Source: an uncultured Chryseobacterium sp. | GTDB taxonomy: Bacteria > Bacteroidota > Bacteroidia > Flavobacteriales > Weeksellaceae | Assembly: GCA_913778505.1 (NCBI GenBank) | Contig: CAJYWD010000016.1 | Span: 1-35,564 of the forward strand | Length of the DNA: 35,564 nt | Direction: 5' to 3' | In this document: in pieces, positions 7,575 through 14,631 of the stretch | How the letters are laid out: each line of letters starts with the position of its first letter | Position numbering within the stretch: the stretch's first letter is position 1 | Program-made: the position numbers and the translations under genes | Notes under the pieces: model-generated | Seen by the model: the letters and a program-made list of their open reading frames with translations, nothing else | Told to the model about the DNA's origin: nothing | Databases searched by the model: none

Positions 7575-7630
7575 GTAAAATGTAAAACGTATTAATGTAT
7601 TTATGATTCTCAATCGTTAATACATTTTAC
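7575..7630. repeat. Inverted repeat between trpB and trpA
   Basis: GTAAAATGTA at 7575-7584 is inverted at 7621-7630 (TACATTTTAC). The inner sequence has further TAATGTAT/AATACATT complementarity. It is the same family as the trpF-trpB repeat at 6325-6360. Confidence 0.8.
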
Positions 7631-7656
7631 GTCAATACTTTAATACATTAAACAAA

Positions 7657-8391
7657 ATGAAAAAACTAAACATATATTTCACAGCAGGGATTCCATCTTT
7701 GGAAGATACTGAAAAAATTGCCAAGCTTATTCAGGAATCGGGAGCGGATATGATGGAAATCGGGATTCCTTATTCAGACCCGGTGGCAGATGGTCCTGTG
7801 ATTCAGGAAGCGCATTCTCTGGCTTTGAAAAACGGAATGTCTATCAAAAAACTGTTCGGGCAATTGGCAGAAATCAAAGATTCTGTGACGATTCCAAAAA
7901 TATTGATGGGTTATCTGAATCCGGTGATTCAGTTTGGATTCGAAAACTTTTGTCAGAAATGTGCGGAAGTCGGTGTTTCAGGTTTGATTATTCCGGATTT
8001 GCCGCCGGTCGCTTTTGAAAATCAATATGGAGCAATCCTTAAAAAATATAATCTGAATTTCACATTTCTGGTAACGCCGGAAACTTCCGAAACACGCATC
8101 CAATATCTGGATTCTTTGAGTTCAGGGTTTTTATACGCCGTGAGTTCATCTTCCACAACCGGAAACGACAATGCCGTTTTGAAGAATGAAAATTACCTGG
8201 ACAGACTGGCTTCATTACAATTGAAAAATCCGGTTTTCATAGGATTTGGAATCAAGAACAAATCCGATTTTGAAAATGTCACCGAGAAAGCGCAAGGCGG
8301 AATCATTGGGACTGCTTTTGTGAAAATTCTTCTTGAAAATGAAGATTGGGAAGCTAAAGGGAAAACTTTTATTGAAGGTGTTAAGAATTAG
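7657..8391 (+). CDS. trpA: Tryptophan synthase alpha chain
   Basis: Cleaves indole-3-glycerol phosphate to indole, which is channelled to TrpB. It is 244 residues, somewhat shorter than the 268 of E. coli TrpA. The catalytic pair is conserved with the correct spacing: Glu34 in MMEIGIPYSDP and Asp45 in DPVADGPVIQEAH. Later motifs are IPDLPP, FLVTPET, YAVSSSSTTG and the phosphate-binding strand IGFGIKNKSD followed by GGIIGTAFVK. It is the last gene of the operon; a hairpin terminator lies at 8569-8603. Confidence 0.96.
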   Translation: MKKLNIYFTAGIPSLEDTEKIAKLIQESGADMMEIGIPYSDPVADGPVIQEAHSLALKNGMSIKKLFGQLAEIKDSVTIPKILMGYLNPVIQFGFENFCQKCAEVGVSGLIIPDLPPVAFENQYGAILKKYNLNFTFLVTPETSETRIQYLDSLSSGFLYAVSSSSTTGNDNAVLKNENYLDRLASLQLKNPVFIGFGIKNKSDFENVTEKAQGGIIGTAFVKILLENEDWEAKGKTFIEGVKN

Positions 8392-8439
8392 TTGAAAAAT
8401 CTATTTTTTGACTTCGCTTATCTTGGAACTGCAAATCTG

Positions 8440-8545
8440 CAAAAGGGATAGAAGTGGTTATCCTTTTTGTTTTTGTGTGGACATTAGCCTGTGGCAAAAC
8501 AAAAAGATATGAACGGATAGCCCGACCCGAGCTGTGGCATCAGCA
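8440..8545 (+). repeat. Composite structured repeat, copy A (3' of trpA)
   Basis: The left arm AAAAGGGATAGAAGTGG-TTATCCTTTTT (8440-8467) and right arm AAAAAGATATGAACGGATAG followed by CCCGACCCGAGCTG (8501-8534) flank an inner stem of TTTTTGTTTTTG with CAAAACAAAAA. The outline TATCC-T5, variable hairpin, A5-GATAT-CGGATA-GCCC is shared with copies at 9688, 16116 and 35131. A 60-codon ORF across it (8454-8636) is not credible as a gene. Confidence 0.6.
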
Positions 8546-8568
8546 CTGGCGAGGGTTTTGCCCAAATA

Positions 8569-8603
8569 AAAAAAGAGTTTCAAAAACCATGAAACTCTTT
8601 TTT
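8569..8603. terminator. Bidirectional terminator between trpA and the holin-like gene
   Basis: AAAAAAGAGTTTCA (8569-8582) is perfectly inverted at 8590-8603 around a 7-base loop, with A-runs on one side and T-runs on the other. It suits both the + strand trp operon and the - strand gene that ends at 8611. Confidence 0.88.
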
Positions 8604-8610
8604 GTTATTC

Positions 8611-8952
8611 CTAATCTCTTTCGAATATCGTGGTAAATGCCGATGTAACCAGAGATAGCAAAATACTAAACAAAAGTGCCCACCAGAAACCGTCTATTTG
8701 CATGGTTCCCATCAGGTTGGCTGCCAGCATTATAATCAGCGCATTAATAACGAAGGAAAACAAACCAAGCGTCAGAATAGTAATGGGCAATGATAAAATG
8801 GAAAGTATCGGCTTTACAATCAGGTTCAGAAGGCCCAGCACAATGGCAAAAATGATGGTTGCGCCAAAGCTGTCAAAGTGTACACCAGAAAGAATCTTGC
8901 TAAGCAAAAATGCTGAAATGGCGGTGATCAGCAAACGGATAATAAAGTTCAT
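8611..8952 (-). CDS. Phage holin family / small four-helix membrane protein
   Basis: A 113-residue, very hydrophobic protein with about four predicted membrane segments. Its layout matches the Phage_holin_4_2 (PF04020-type) family of chromosomal membrane proteins: MNFIIRLLITAISAFLLSKI, then GVHFDSFGATIIFAIVLGLLN-L, then VKPILSILSLPITILTLGLF, then the conserved FWWALLFSILLSL near the end. Despite the name these are common in non-prophage contexts and their function is unknown. No phage genes are nearby. It lies 75 bases downstream of the deformylase-like gene on the same strand and may be co-transcribed with it. Confidence 0.85.
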   Translation of the reverse strand: MNFIIRLLITAISAFLLSKILSGVHFDSFGATIIFAIVLGLLNLIVKPILSILSLPITILTLGLFSFVINALIIMLAANLMGTMQIDGFWWALLFSILLSLVTSAFTTIFERD

Positions 8953-9027
8953 AGTTTAAGATTTTAAAGATTAAATTTAACTATCCAAAAACCAGACCTA
9001 AATGGCTGTTGGCTGCGGGCGAATGGC

Positions 9028-9654
9028 TTATGGCTTATTATTTTTTAAATAAACCTTTATTTCCTTATACGGCAATCCTTTTTCATTTTCGAATTTATCG
9101 CTGATCAGGATTCCGGAAAGATGGTCTATCTCATGCTGAAAAATCACGGCTGTAAAGCCTTCCACCATTTCATCGTGCTTCCTGTTATCCAGGTCATAAT
9201 ATTCTAATCTGATGCTGTAACTTCTGTAAAACGCCTCTCTGAAATTGTCTATAGAAAGGTCGCCTTCCGGACCTTTGTTCAATAGTTCAGAATGCCAGAC
9301 GATTTTTGGATTGATAAAATATTCCACAGGATGATCCGGTTTGTCAAAGCGCTGTACCAGAATGACACGCCTGTTTACGCCCACTTGTGGCGCTGCGATC
9401 CCTACTCCGCCATCGGTTGCGGCCAACGACAGTCTCATCCTGTCAATTAAAACCGGCAAAGTCCGGTCTTTTGGAGAAACCTCCTGCGACTCTGCCAGCA
9501 AAACCTTGTGCTGATATTCATCCTCAGTCTGATATATCGGTAAGGCAGTTTTTGCATTTCCCGCCAGGATGAGTTCTTTTTCGTCCTTAGAAAACTTTTG
9601 GGAAGATCCGAGGAAACCTATCAGAAGTAATAAAAGGAAAGTGAAATTTCGCAT
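9028..9654 (-). CDS. Exported peptide deformylase-like protein with Cys-to-Asp metal ligand change
   Basis: A 208-residue member of the peptide deformylase family. Motif 1 is intact (GVGIAAPQVG) and motif 3 is intact (QHEIDHLSG; His174, Glu175, His178). Motif 2, normally EGCLS with the metal-ligand cysteine, reads EGDLS, so residue 132 is Asp; I checked this against the nucleotide sequence (GAC). The N-terminus MRNFTFLLLLLIGFLGSSQ looks like a Sec signal peptide, which cytoplasmic deformylases lack. The protein may therefore act outside the cytoplasm, where formyl-methionine removal is not expected, possibly as a metallopeptidase or with a changed metal preference. The housekeeping def gene is presumably elsewhere. 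A TATCTTTG -7 box lies 16 bases upstream of the start (9671-9678). Confidence 0.85.
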   Translation of the reverse strand: MRNFTFLLLLLIGFLGSSQKFSKDEKELILAGNAKTALPIYQTEDEYQHKVLLAESQEVSPKDRTLPVLIDRMRLSLAATDGGVGIAAPQVGVNRRVILVQRFDKPDHPVEYFINPKIVWHSELLNKGPEGDLSIDNFREAFYRSYSIRLEYYDLDNRKHDEMVEGFTAVIFQHEIDHLSGILISDKFENEKGLPYKEIKVYLKNNKP

Positions 9655-9670
9655 AATTCAATTTTAAAAT

Positions 9671-9678
9671 CAAAGATA
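9671..9678 (-). promoter_or_regulatory. Predicted -7 promoter box of the deformylase-like gene
   Basis: On the - strand this reads TATCTTTG, a perfect TAnnTTTG match, 16 bases upstream of the ATG at 9654. I see no convincing -33 element at the usual distance. Confidence 0.45.
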
Positions 9679-9687
9679 ATAGTTTGG

Positions 9688-9795
9688 GCACCTTTATCCG
9701 CGCTCCGTTGCCAATCTTTTTTGCAGAACGTTCCGAATCAATAGAAATTGAGCACAAACAAAAAGGATTTCCATTCAACTCGGGGTGCGCTTCGC
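9688..9795 (-). repeat. Composite structured repeat, copy B
   Basis: Read on the + strand, GGGCACCTTTATCCGCG then CTCCGTTGCCAATCTTTTTT (9688-9724), a variable middle, then CAAACAAAAAGGATTTCC and ATTCAACTCGGGGTGCG. It aligns by eye with the reverse complement of 16116-16246 (GGGCAGCTATTTCCGC, TTCCGTTCCCGCTTTTTT, AAAAAGAGCTGCACTC, AAGTCGGGCTGC), and more loosely with 8440-8545 and 35131-35230. It lies in the long 9655-10172 gap. Confidence 0.65.
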
Positions 9796-9907
9796 CCGAT
9801 AGAAAGTGAGAATTTCCAATGAAATTTAGTGCAAAATCGAAGCTGTTTCAAAGCTCAAAAATGCCCTTCGCCAAGTCCGATGGATAGTACATTTGCAGAT
9901 GGCATCA

Positions 9908-9965
9908 AAAACAACTTGATATTTTACTAAAAAGGTCAAGTTGTTTTAGTGAAAAGGTCTTGATG
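9908..9965. repeat. 12-bp inverted repeat plus 22-bp direct repeats
   Basis: AAAACAACTTGA (9908-9919) is perfectly inverted at 9936-9947. Overlapping it, two 22-base units (9922-9943 TTTTACTAAAAAGG-TCAAGTTG and 9944-9965 TTTTAGTGAAAAGG-TCTTGATG) form a direct repeat, and a third partial TTTTTAGCAAAA follows. The rest of the 518-base gap 9655-10172 shows no gene. Confidence 0.75.
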
Positions 9966-10092
9966 TTTTTAGCAAAACATACGGACGTTTTTGAGATTCA
10001 ATCAAAGTAAACAAAAACGTTCCTCAGGAAGAATCCTTGAGATACGCAAATAATAGAGAGAAAAATGTAACAACTATAACTCAATTTATCAA

Positions 10093-10170
10093 TATGGCTT
10101 CGAGAGCCTCAGCCTGACAATGCGTAAGCTAACAGTTAGTAGTAGAATTGTCACACTGAGACTCTCGAAG
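10093..10170. repeat. Dispersed inverted repeat (copy 2) directly 3' of the RND pump gene
   Basis: The arms at 10098-10120 and 10148-10170 (CTTCGAGAG and CTCTCGAAG outermost) form a 23-bp imperfect hairpin. The first 27 bases (10093-10119) are identical to 878-904 upstream of trpE. It begins two bases beyond the pump gene stop codon (- strand) and could end or protect that transcript. Confidence 0.8.
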
Positions 10171-10172
10171 TG

Positions 10173-13100
10173 TTAATCAATCACTTCATTCTTTCTTCTA
10201 TTGAAAATCCAGAAGATAATCGGGAAAATAAGAAGCGTAAGAACTGTTGCAGTAATCAATCCTCCAATAATCACAATCGCCAGAGGTTTCTGAGACTCGG
10301 ACCCGATTCCTGTAGAAAGTGCCGCTGGCAGAAGTCCGATCGAGGCCATCAGAGCGGTCATCACAACTGGTCTGGTTCGCACTTTCACGCCTTCCATAAT
10401 GGATGTATCGAGAGATAAACCGTTCTTAACATTCTGATGAAATTCGGAAATCAGGATCACCCCGTTCTGGATACAGATCCCAATGAGGGCAATCATCCCG
10501 ACGCCTGCGGAAATCCCGAAATTCATGTGCGTGAGGTGCAGCGCAATGATGGCTCCGATGAGGGCAAAAGGTACGTTGGCCATCACCAATAGCGAGTCTT
10601 TCATATTCCCAAAGAGAATGAACAGCAGGAAGAAAATCCCGAGAATACTGATGGGAACCACCTGTGCCAGGCGTTTGGTAGCGCGCTGCTGATTTTCAAA
10701 CTGACCGGTCCAGCCAATGGAATAGCCGTCCGGAAGTTTGATTTTGGCAACCTTCTTCTGCGCATCGGCAATGGTGCCGCCCAGATCCCGGTCTCGGATA
10801 GAAAACTTGACGCCGATGTAACGTTTGATATCGTCCCTGTAGATGAAGGCTGCACCATTTTCCTTTTCAATGGTACTGATCTCTTTCAGCGGGATCTTTG
10901 CACCGTCCTGTGTAGGCACCATCAGTGCGGCGATGTCTTCTTCATTCTTTCTGTAATCCTGAGCGTAGCGCAGGCGGATGGGGAATTTTCTTTCGCCATC
11001 AAACATCTCAGACGCAGTTTTCCCGCCAAATGCCATTTCCAGCACGGCCTGCGCATCGGATGGCAGTACACCGTAAGCTGCCATTTTATTCCGGTCCAGC
11101 ACCACACTGATCTCCGGCTGACCAATGTTTTTGATAATGCCCGGCTCCTTAACCCCATCCACATCCTTGATGGCCACGAGGATTTCCTCTGCCAGACGAT
11201 CCAAAGTGTGAAGGTTATCACCATAAATCTTAATCCCGTTTTCTGCCTTGAAACCGGCCACCGCCTCTGCCACATTATCGGAAATCGGCTGCGAATAGTT
11301 GAAGGTGATGCCCTGGTAATTCTTGAGTTTACTGTCGATCTCTTCTACCAGTTCGTCATAGGTGATTTTACGACTCCAGTCTTCTCTGGGCTTGAGACTT
11401 ACGGCAAACTGCACAAATCCAAAACCGTTCGGATCCGTTCCGTCATTACTTCTTCCGGTCTGCGCCAGGACGCCTGTCACTTCGGGGAAGCTCATGATGT
11501 CTTTTTTGAGAATGTCAGCTGTTTTCAGAGATTCTTTAAGCGACGAACTCATCGGCATCTCCGCCGTAATCCAGAGCGAACCTTCATTCAGTTGTGGTAA
11601 AAATTCAGTACCTAGAAATTTGGCCGAGAATAAAGTAATGGCTAACACGATGGTGGAAACCAATAAGCTGATTTTCTTATTTCTAAAGGTAAAATTGAAT
11701 CCTTTCATCACGCTCCGGTCCCAGAAGTTGACGAATGGATTGTTCTTTTCCCGGACATTCTTTTTCAATAACAAATGCGACATCACCGGCACCAAGGTCA
11801 GGGTAAATATCAATGCGCCAAGTAGAGCAAAACCTAATGTAAACGCCAATGGCGAGAACATCTTCCCCTCTACTTTCTGGAAAGAAAATATCGGCAAGAG
11901 TGAGGTGATGATTATGAGCTTAGAGAAGAAAATCGCTTTACCCAATCCAGTTCCGGTCTGCTTGATCCAGCCGGCTTTCGCCATTTTGTTGAAGCGTTCC
12001 ATGCCGTACTTATGAGCCTTATGGTCCAGCATCACGAATAATCCTTCTACCATTACCACGGCGCCGTCTATGATAATCCCGAAATCAACTGCTCCCAAAG
12101 ACAGTAAATTAGCGCTCATTCCCGCCATTCTGAGACAGAAAAATGCAAATAATAGCGATAATGGAATGATGATGGAAACAATAAGCGTTGTGCGCCAGTC
12201 TGCCATAAAAATGAGGACAATCACAGTTACCAGAATGATTCCTTCCAGCAGGTTATGCATGACCGTTTTGGTTGTGAAGTCCATCAGATTCTGGCGGTCG
12301 TAGAAGGTTTTCATCTTTACATCTTTCGGAAGAATCTTATTGTTGAGCTCATCTATTTTAGCTTTCACAGCCAGCAGCACTTCCTGCGCATTTTCCCCTT
12401 TGCGCATCACGACAATGCCTTCTACAGTATCGGGATCGTTGTTCAGTGAAGCCTGGCCAACTCTTGGTAAAGAACCTTGGTGCACATCTGCGAGATTTTT
12501 AACCAAAATCGGGTTGCCACCGTCGCTGTGTACGGTGATGTTCTCGATATCTGAAATGGATTTGACCAATCCGATTCCACGAACCACATAAGCCTGACCG
12601 CTTTTCTCAATCACGTCGCCGCCCACATTCAGGTTACTGTTGGAGACGGCTTCCAAAACTTCCGAAGGGGTGAGATTGTACTTATCTAATTTCCGTGGAT
12701 CTATGCTGAGCTCAAAAACTTTGTCCTGACCTCCGAAAACGTTGACATCTGCTACGCCGGGAACACTCCTCAGCGCTCTGTCTACCACCCAAGTTTGCAG
12801 GGTGAGTAAATCCCGGGAATCCCTGTCTTTACTTTCCAGGGTGTAACGGAATATCTCTCCGGTTGGTCCGTAAGGCGGCTGCACTTCGGGGTCTATGTCT
12901 TCGGGGAGACTGACGGTTCTAAGCTGGTTATTGACCATATTCCTGGCAAAGATGTCATCCACACCATCCTCGAATAAAATCTTGACAATGGAAAGACCAA
13001 ACATTGTGGTACTTCGGACACTGGTCTTTTTCTGAACCGGACTCATGGCCAGCTCTATAGGTGTAGTGACAAAACGTTCTACTTCTTCGGCACTTCGCCC

Positions 13101-13271
13101 GTTCCATTGGGTAATGATGACAATCTGCGTATTAGTCACATCAGGAAAGGCTTCAATCGGCATATTCTTGAAGCTGATGAATCCCGCAACCGCCAGAATG
13201 GCAACCCAAATGAAGGTGAAAGCTTTATTCTTGAGCGAGAATGCTATGATATTTTTGATGAATTTGTTCAT
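10173..13271 (-). CDS. CzcA/CusA-family heavy-metal efflux RND transporter
   Basis: The inner-membrane pump of a tripartite CBA efflux complex that drives metal ions from periplasm/cytoplasm to the outside using proton flow. It is 1032 residues, normal for HME-RND pumps. A TM1-type N-terminus (IAFSLKNKAFTFIWVAILAV) is followed by the AFPDVTNTQIVIITQWNGRSAEEVE porter segment. The TM4 motif DFGIIIDGAVVMVE lies near residues 395-408. In characterised HME-RND pumps, DFGxxxDGAVxxxE goes with divalent cations (Co, Zn, Cd, Ni) rather than the Cu/Ag pattern. The second porter domain and the final helices (GNMKDSLLVMANVPFALIG, GICIQNGVIL) are present. It is the last gene of the operon, after a 259-base gap from the adaptor gene. 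Confidence 0.93.
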   Translation of the reverse strand: MNKFIKNIIAFSLKNKAFTFIWVAILAVAGFISFKNMPIEAFPDVTNTQIVIITQWNGRSAEEVERFVTTPIELAMSPVQKKTSVRSTTMFGLSIVKILFEDGVDDIFARNMVNNQLRTVSLPEDIDPEVQPPYGPTGEIFRYTLESKDRDSRDLLTLQTWVVDRALRSVPGVADVNVFGGQDKVFELSIDPRKLDKYNLTPSEVLEAVSNSNLNVGGDVIEKSGQAYVVRGIGLVKSISDIENITVHSDGGNPILVKNLADVHQGSLPRVGQASLNNDPDTVEGIVVMRKGENAQEVLLAVKAKIDELNNKILPKDVKMKTFYDRQNLMDFTTKTVMHNLLEGIILVTVIVLIFMADWRTTLIVSIIIPLSLLFAFFCLRMAGMSANLLSLGAVDFGIIIDGAVVMVEGLFVMLDHKAHKYGMERFNKMAKAGWIKQTGTGLGKAIFFSKLIIITSLLPIFSFQKVEGKMFSPLAFTLGFALLGALIFTLTLVPVMSHLLLKKNVREKNNPFVNFWDRSVMKGFNFTFRNKKISLLVSTIVLAITLFSAKFLGTEFLPQLNEGSLWITAEMPMSSSLKESLKTADILKKDIMSFPEVTGVLAQTGRSNDGTDPNGFGFVQFAVSLKPREDWSRKITYDELVEEIDSKLKNYQGITFNYSQPISDNVAEAVAGFKAENGIKIYGDNLHTLDRLAEEILVAIKDVDGVKEPGIIKNIGQPEISVVLDRNKMAAYGVLPSDAQAVLEMAFGGKTASEMFDGERKFPIRLRYAQDYRKNEEDIAALMVPTQDGAKIPLKEISTIEKENGAAFIYRDDIKRYIGVKFSIRDRDLGGTIADAQKKVAKIKLPDGYSIGWTGQFENQQRATKRLAQVVPISILGIFFLLFILFGNMKDSLLVMANVPFALIGAIIALHLTHMNFGISAGVGMIALIGICIQNGVILISEFHQNVKNGLSLDTSIMEGVKVRTRPVVMTALMASIGLLPAALSTGIGSESQKPLAIVIIGGLITATVLTLLIFPIIFWIFNRRKNEVID

Positions 13272-13486
13272 ACGTTTGTTTTATGATTTTACTGCAATCC
13301 ATTTTTTAAAGAAAGTCTGCAAAGTTTTTTTTGACAAACTATGTGTTTATTACCTTCACAAAGATGTAATACTTCGCAAAGACTTAAGGGATTGAATTGC
13401 AGATGCGTGAGGGCGGAGGGCATTGTCGGAGCTCTTCCCGGAAACCTTCCAAGGTTGTTGGGAAAGCGACTGACCGCAGACCGATC

Positions 13487-13518
13487 CCTTTGTCTCGTCC
13501 TCCAGGACGAGACAAAGG
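13487..13518. repeat. Strong hairpin between adaptor and pump genes
   Basis: CCTTTGTCTCGTCCT (13487-13501) is perfectly inverted at 13504-13518, giving a 15-bp GC-containing stem with a minimal loop. There is no U-run directly after it on the - strand. It lies 13 bases downstream... on the + map, 13 bases below the adaptor stop at 13531, within the 259-base gap 13272-13530. It could protect the upstream mRNA or attenuate pump expression. Confidence 0.8.
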
Positions 13519-13530
13519 CACGCCCGGATT

Positions 13531-14631
13531 TTAGTTATTCAGAGAGCGGTAAATCAGCAATTGATTATTAGTGACAATGCTTTCGCCTTCGGTGACACCT
13601 TCGGAAACATACGTGGTTTCGGTGTTCTGTTTCAGGATTTTGATTTCCTTGACCTTAATATCTGTCGGCGACTTGTACACCACCACGAAGTAGCGGTTGT
13701 CATCAAAGATTACCGCTTTGGACGGCACGGCCAGCGCAGTAGTATTTTCTGCAGATGAAATGCGGATGGTGGCCTTGCTTTCCGGGATGAGCAGTCCCTG
13801 CGAATTGTCCAGCACTACCCTGGCCTGCATGGCATTGGTGTCCGGATCAATGATTTTAAAGATCTTGTCGATCTTGCCATAAAACACCTTGTCCGGATAA
13901 GACAATGTGGAAACCTGAGCCTTCATGCCAAGGTTGATCTTATCGATGTCTGCTTCGTTCACATTCATGATGGCCCAGACATTCCGTGTATTGGCAACAT
14001 CAAAAATATTTTCGCTGCGGTCGCTTCTCAGTTCCATGTCTTTATTGATGTCTTTATGCACGATGTACCCGTTGATCGGCGAAATAACGCTGTAGATATT
14101 GCCACGCTTCACGTTGTAGACGGTACTCACATCATTGGAACGGCGAAGTGCGTCTTTGGCTTTTTTGACTTCACTTTCTGCTTCCAGAACATCTTTCTCG
14201 GTATTGAGTTTACCGGCGTACATTTCCCGGGCAACGCGCAAGTTGTTTTCTGCAACGGTGAGATCTGTTTTGGCATCGCTCACATCTTTCTGCACTTCTG
14301 CAAGTTCGGTACTTCTGATGGTGGCAAGCACCTGACCTTTATGCACATAATCGCCCAACTCTACATTAACGCTCAAAACATTCCCACCGACCAACGGAAA
14401 AATGTCGATGTACTGGTTTTTGTCGGCAGAGATCTTCCCGTAGAAACTGTACTCGTCCTCAATGAATTTTTTCTGTACTTCTGCAAACGTGGTTGTTTTC
14501 AGCATAGTCTGGCTCAGTTCAAAACCTTTGGATTCTTCCGGCTTGGCTTCTTCCTGCTTCTCACAGGAGCAAAGCACTGCGGAAAGGATCATAGGAATTA
14601 ATATTTTTTTCATTTGAAGTGGCATTGGCAT
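13531..14631 (-). CDS. Periplasmic adaptor (membrane fusion) lipoprotein of the metal efflux system
   Basis: An HlyD/CusB-type adaptor of 366 residues linking the RND pump to the outer-membrane channel. The N-terminus has a lipoprotein signal ending in LSAVLCSC, so it is anchored through Cys. Then come a beta-barrel/lipoyl half (IFPLVGGNVLSVNVELGDYVHKGQVLATI), a coiled-coil hairpin of charged residues (VQKDVSDAKTDLTVAENNLR on), the second lipoyl half (YSVISPINGYIVHKDI) and C-terminal barrel domains. No His-rich or Met-rich metal-binding tail is seen. The ATG at 14631 overlaps the stop of the upstream tolC-like gene (TAATG), favouring coupled translation. An internal ATG at 14613 (MKKILIP) would give a more typical signal peptide. 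Confidence 0.9.
   Translation of the reverse strand: MPMPLQMKKILIPMILSAVLCSCEKQEEAKPEESKGFELSQTMLKTTTFAEVQKKFIEDEYSFYGKISADKNQYIDIFPLVGGNVLSVNVELGDYVHKGQVLATIRSTELAEVQKDVSDAKTDLTVAENNLRVAREMYAGKLNTEKDVLEAESEVKKAKDALRRSNDVSTVYNVKRGNIYSVISPINGYIVHKDINKDMELRSDRSENIFDVANTRNVWAIMNVNEADIDKINLGMKAQVSTLSYPDKVFYGKIDKIFKIIDPDTNAMQARVVLDNSQGLLIPESKATIRISSAENTTALAVPSKAVIFDDNRYFVVVYKSPTDIKVKEIKILKQNTETTYVSEGVTEGESIVTNNQLLIYRSLNN

Noticed and set aside
8454-8636. 60-codon ORF downstream of trpA
   Set aside because: Runs through the composite repeat, the terminator and into the antisense of the holin-like gene; no protein-like features.
8611-8952. Holin-like gene as a sign of prophage
   Set aside because: No other phage gene nearby; this family is common as an isolated chromosomal membrane protein.
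14056-14601. 181-codon + strand ORF opposite the adaptor gene
   Set aside because: Antisense shadow of a well-supported HlyD-type coding region.
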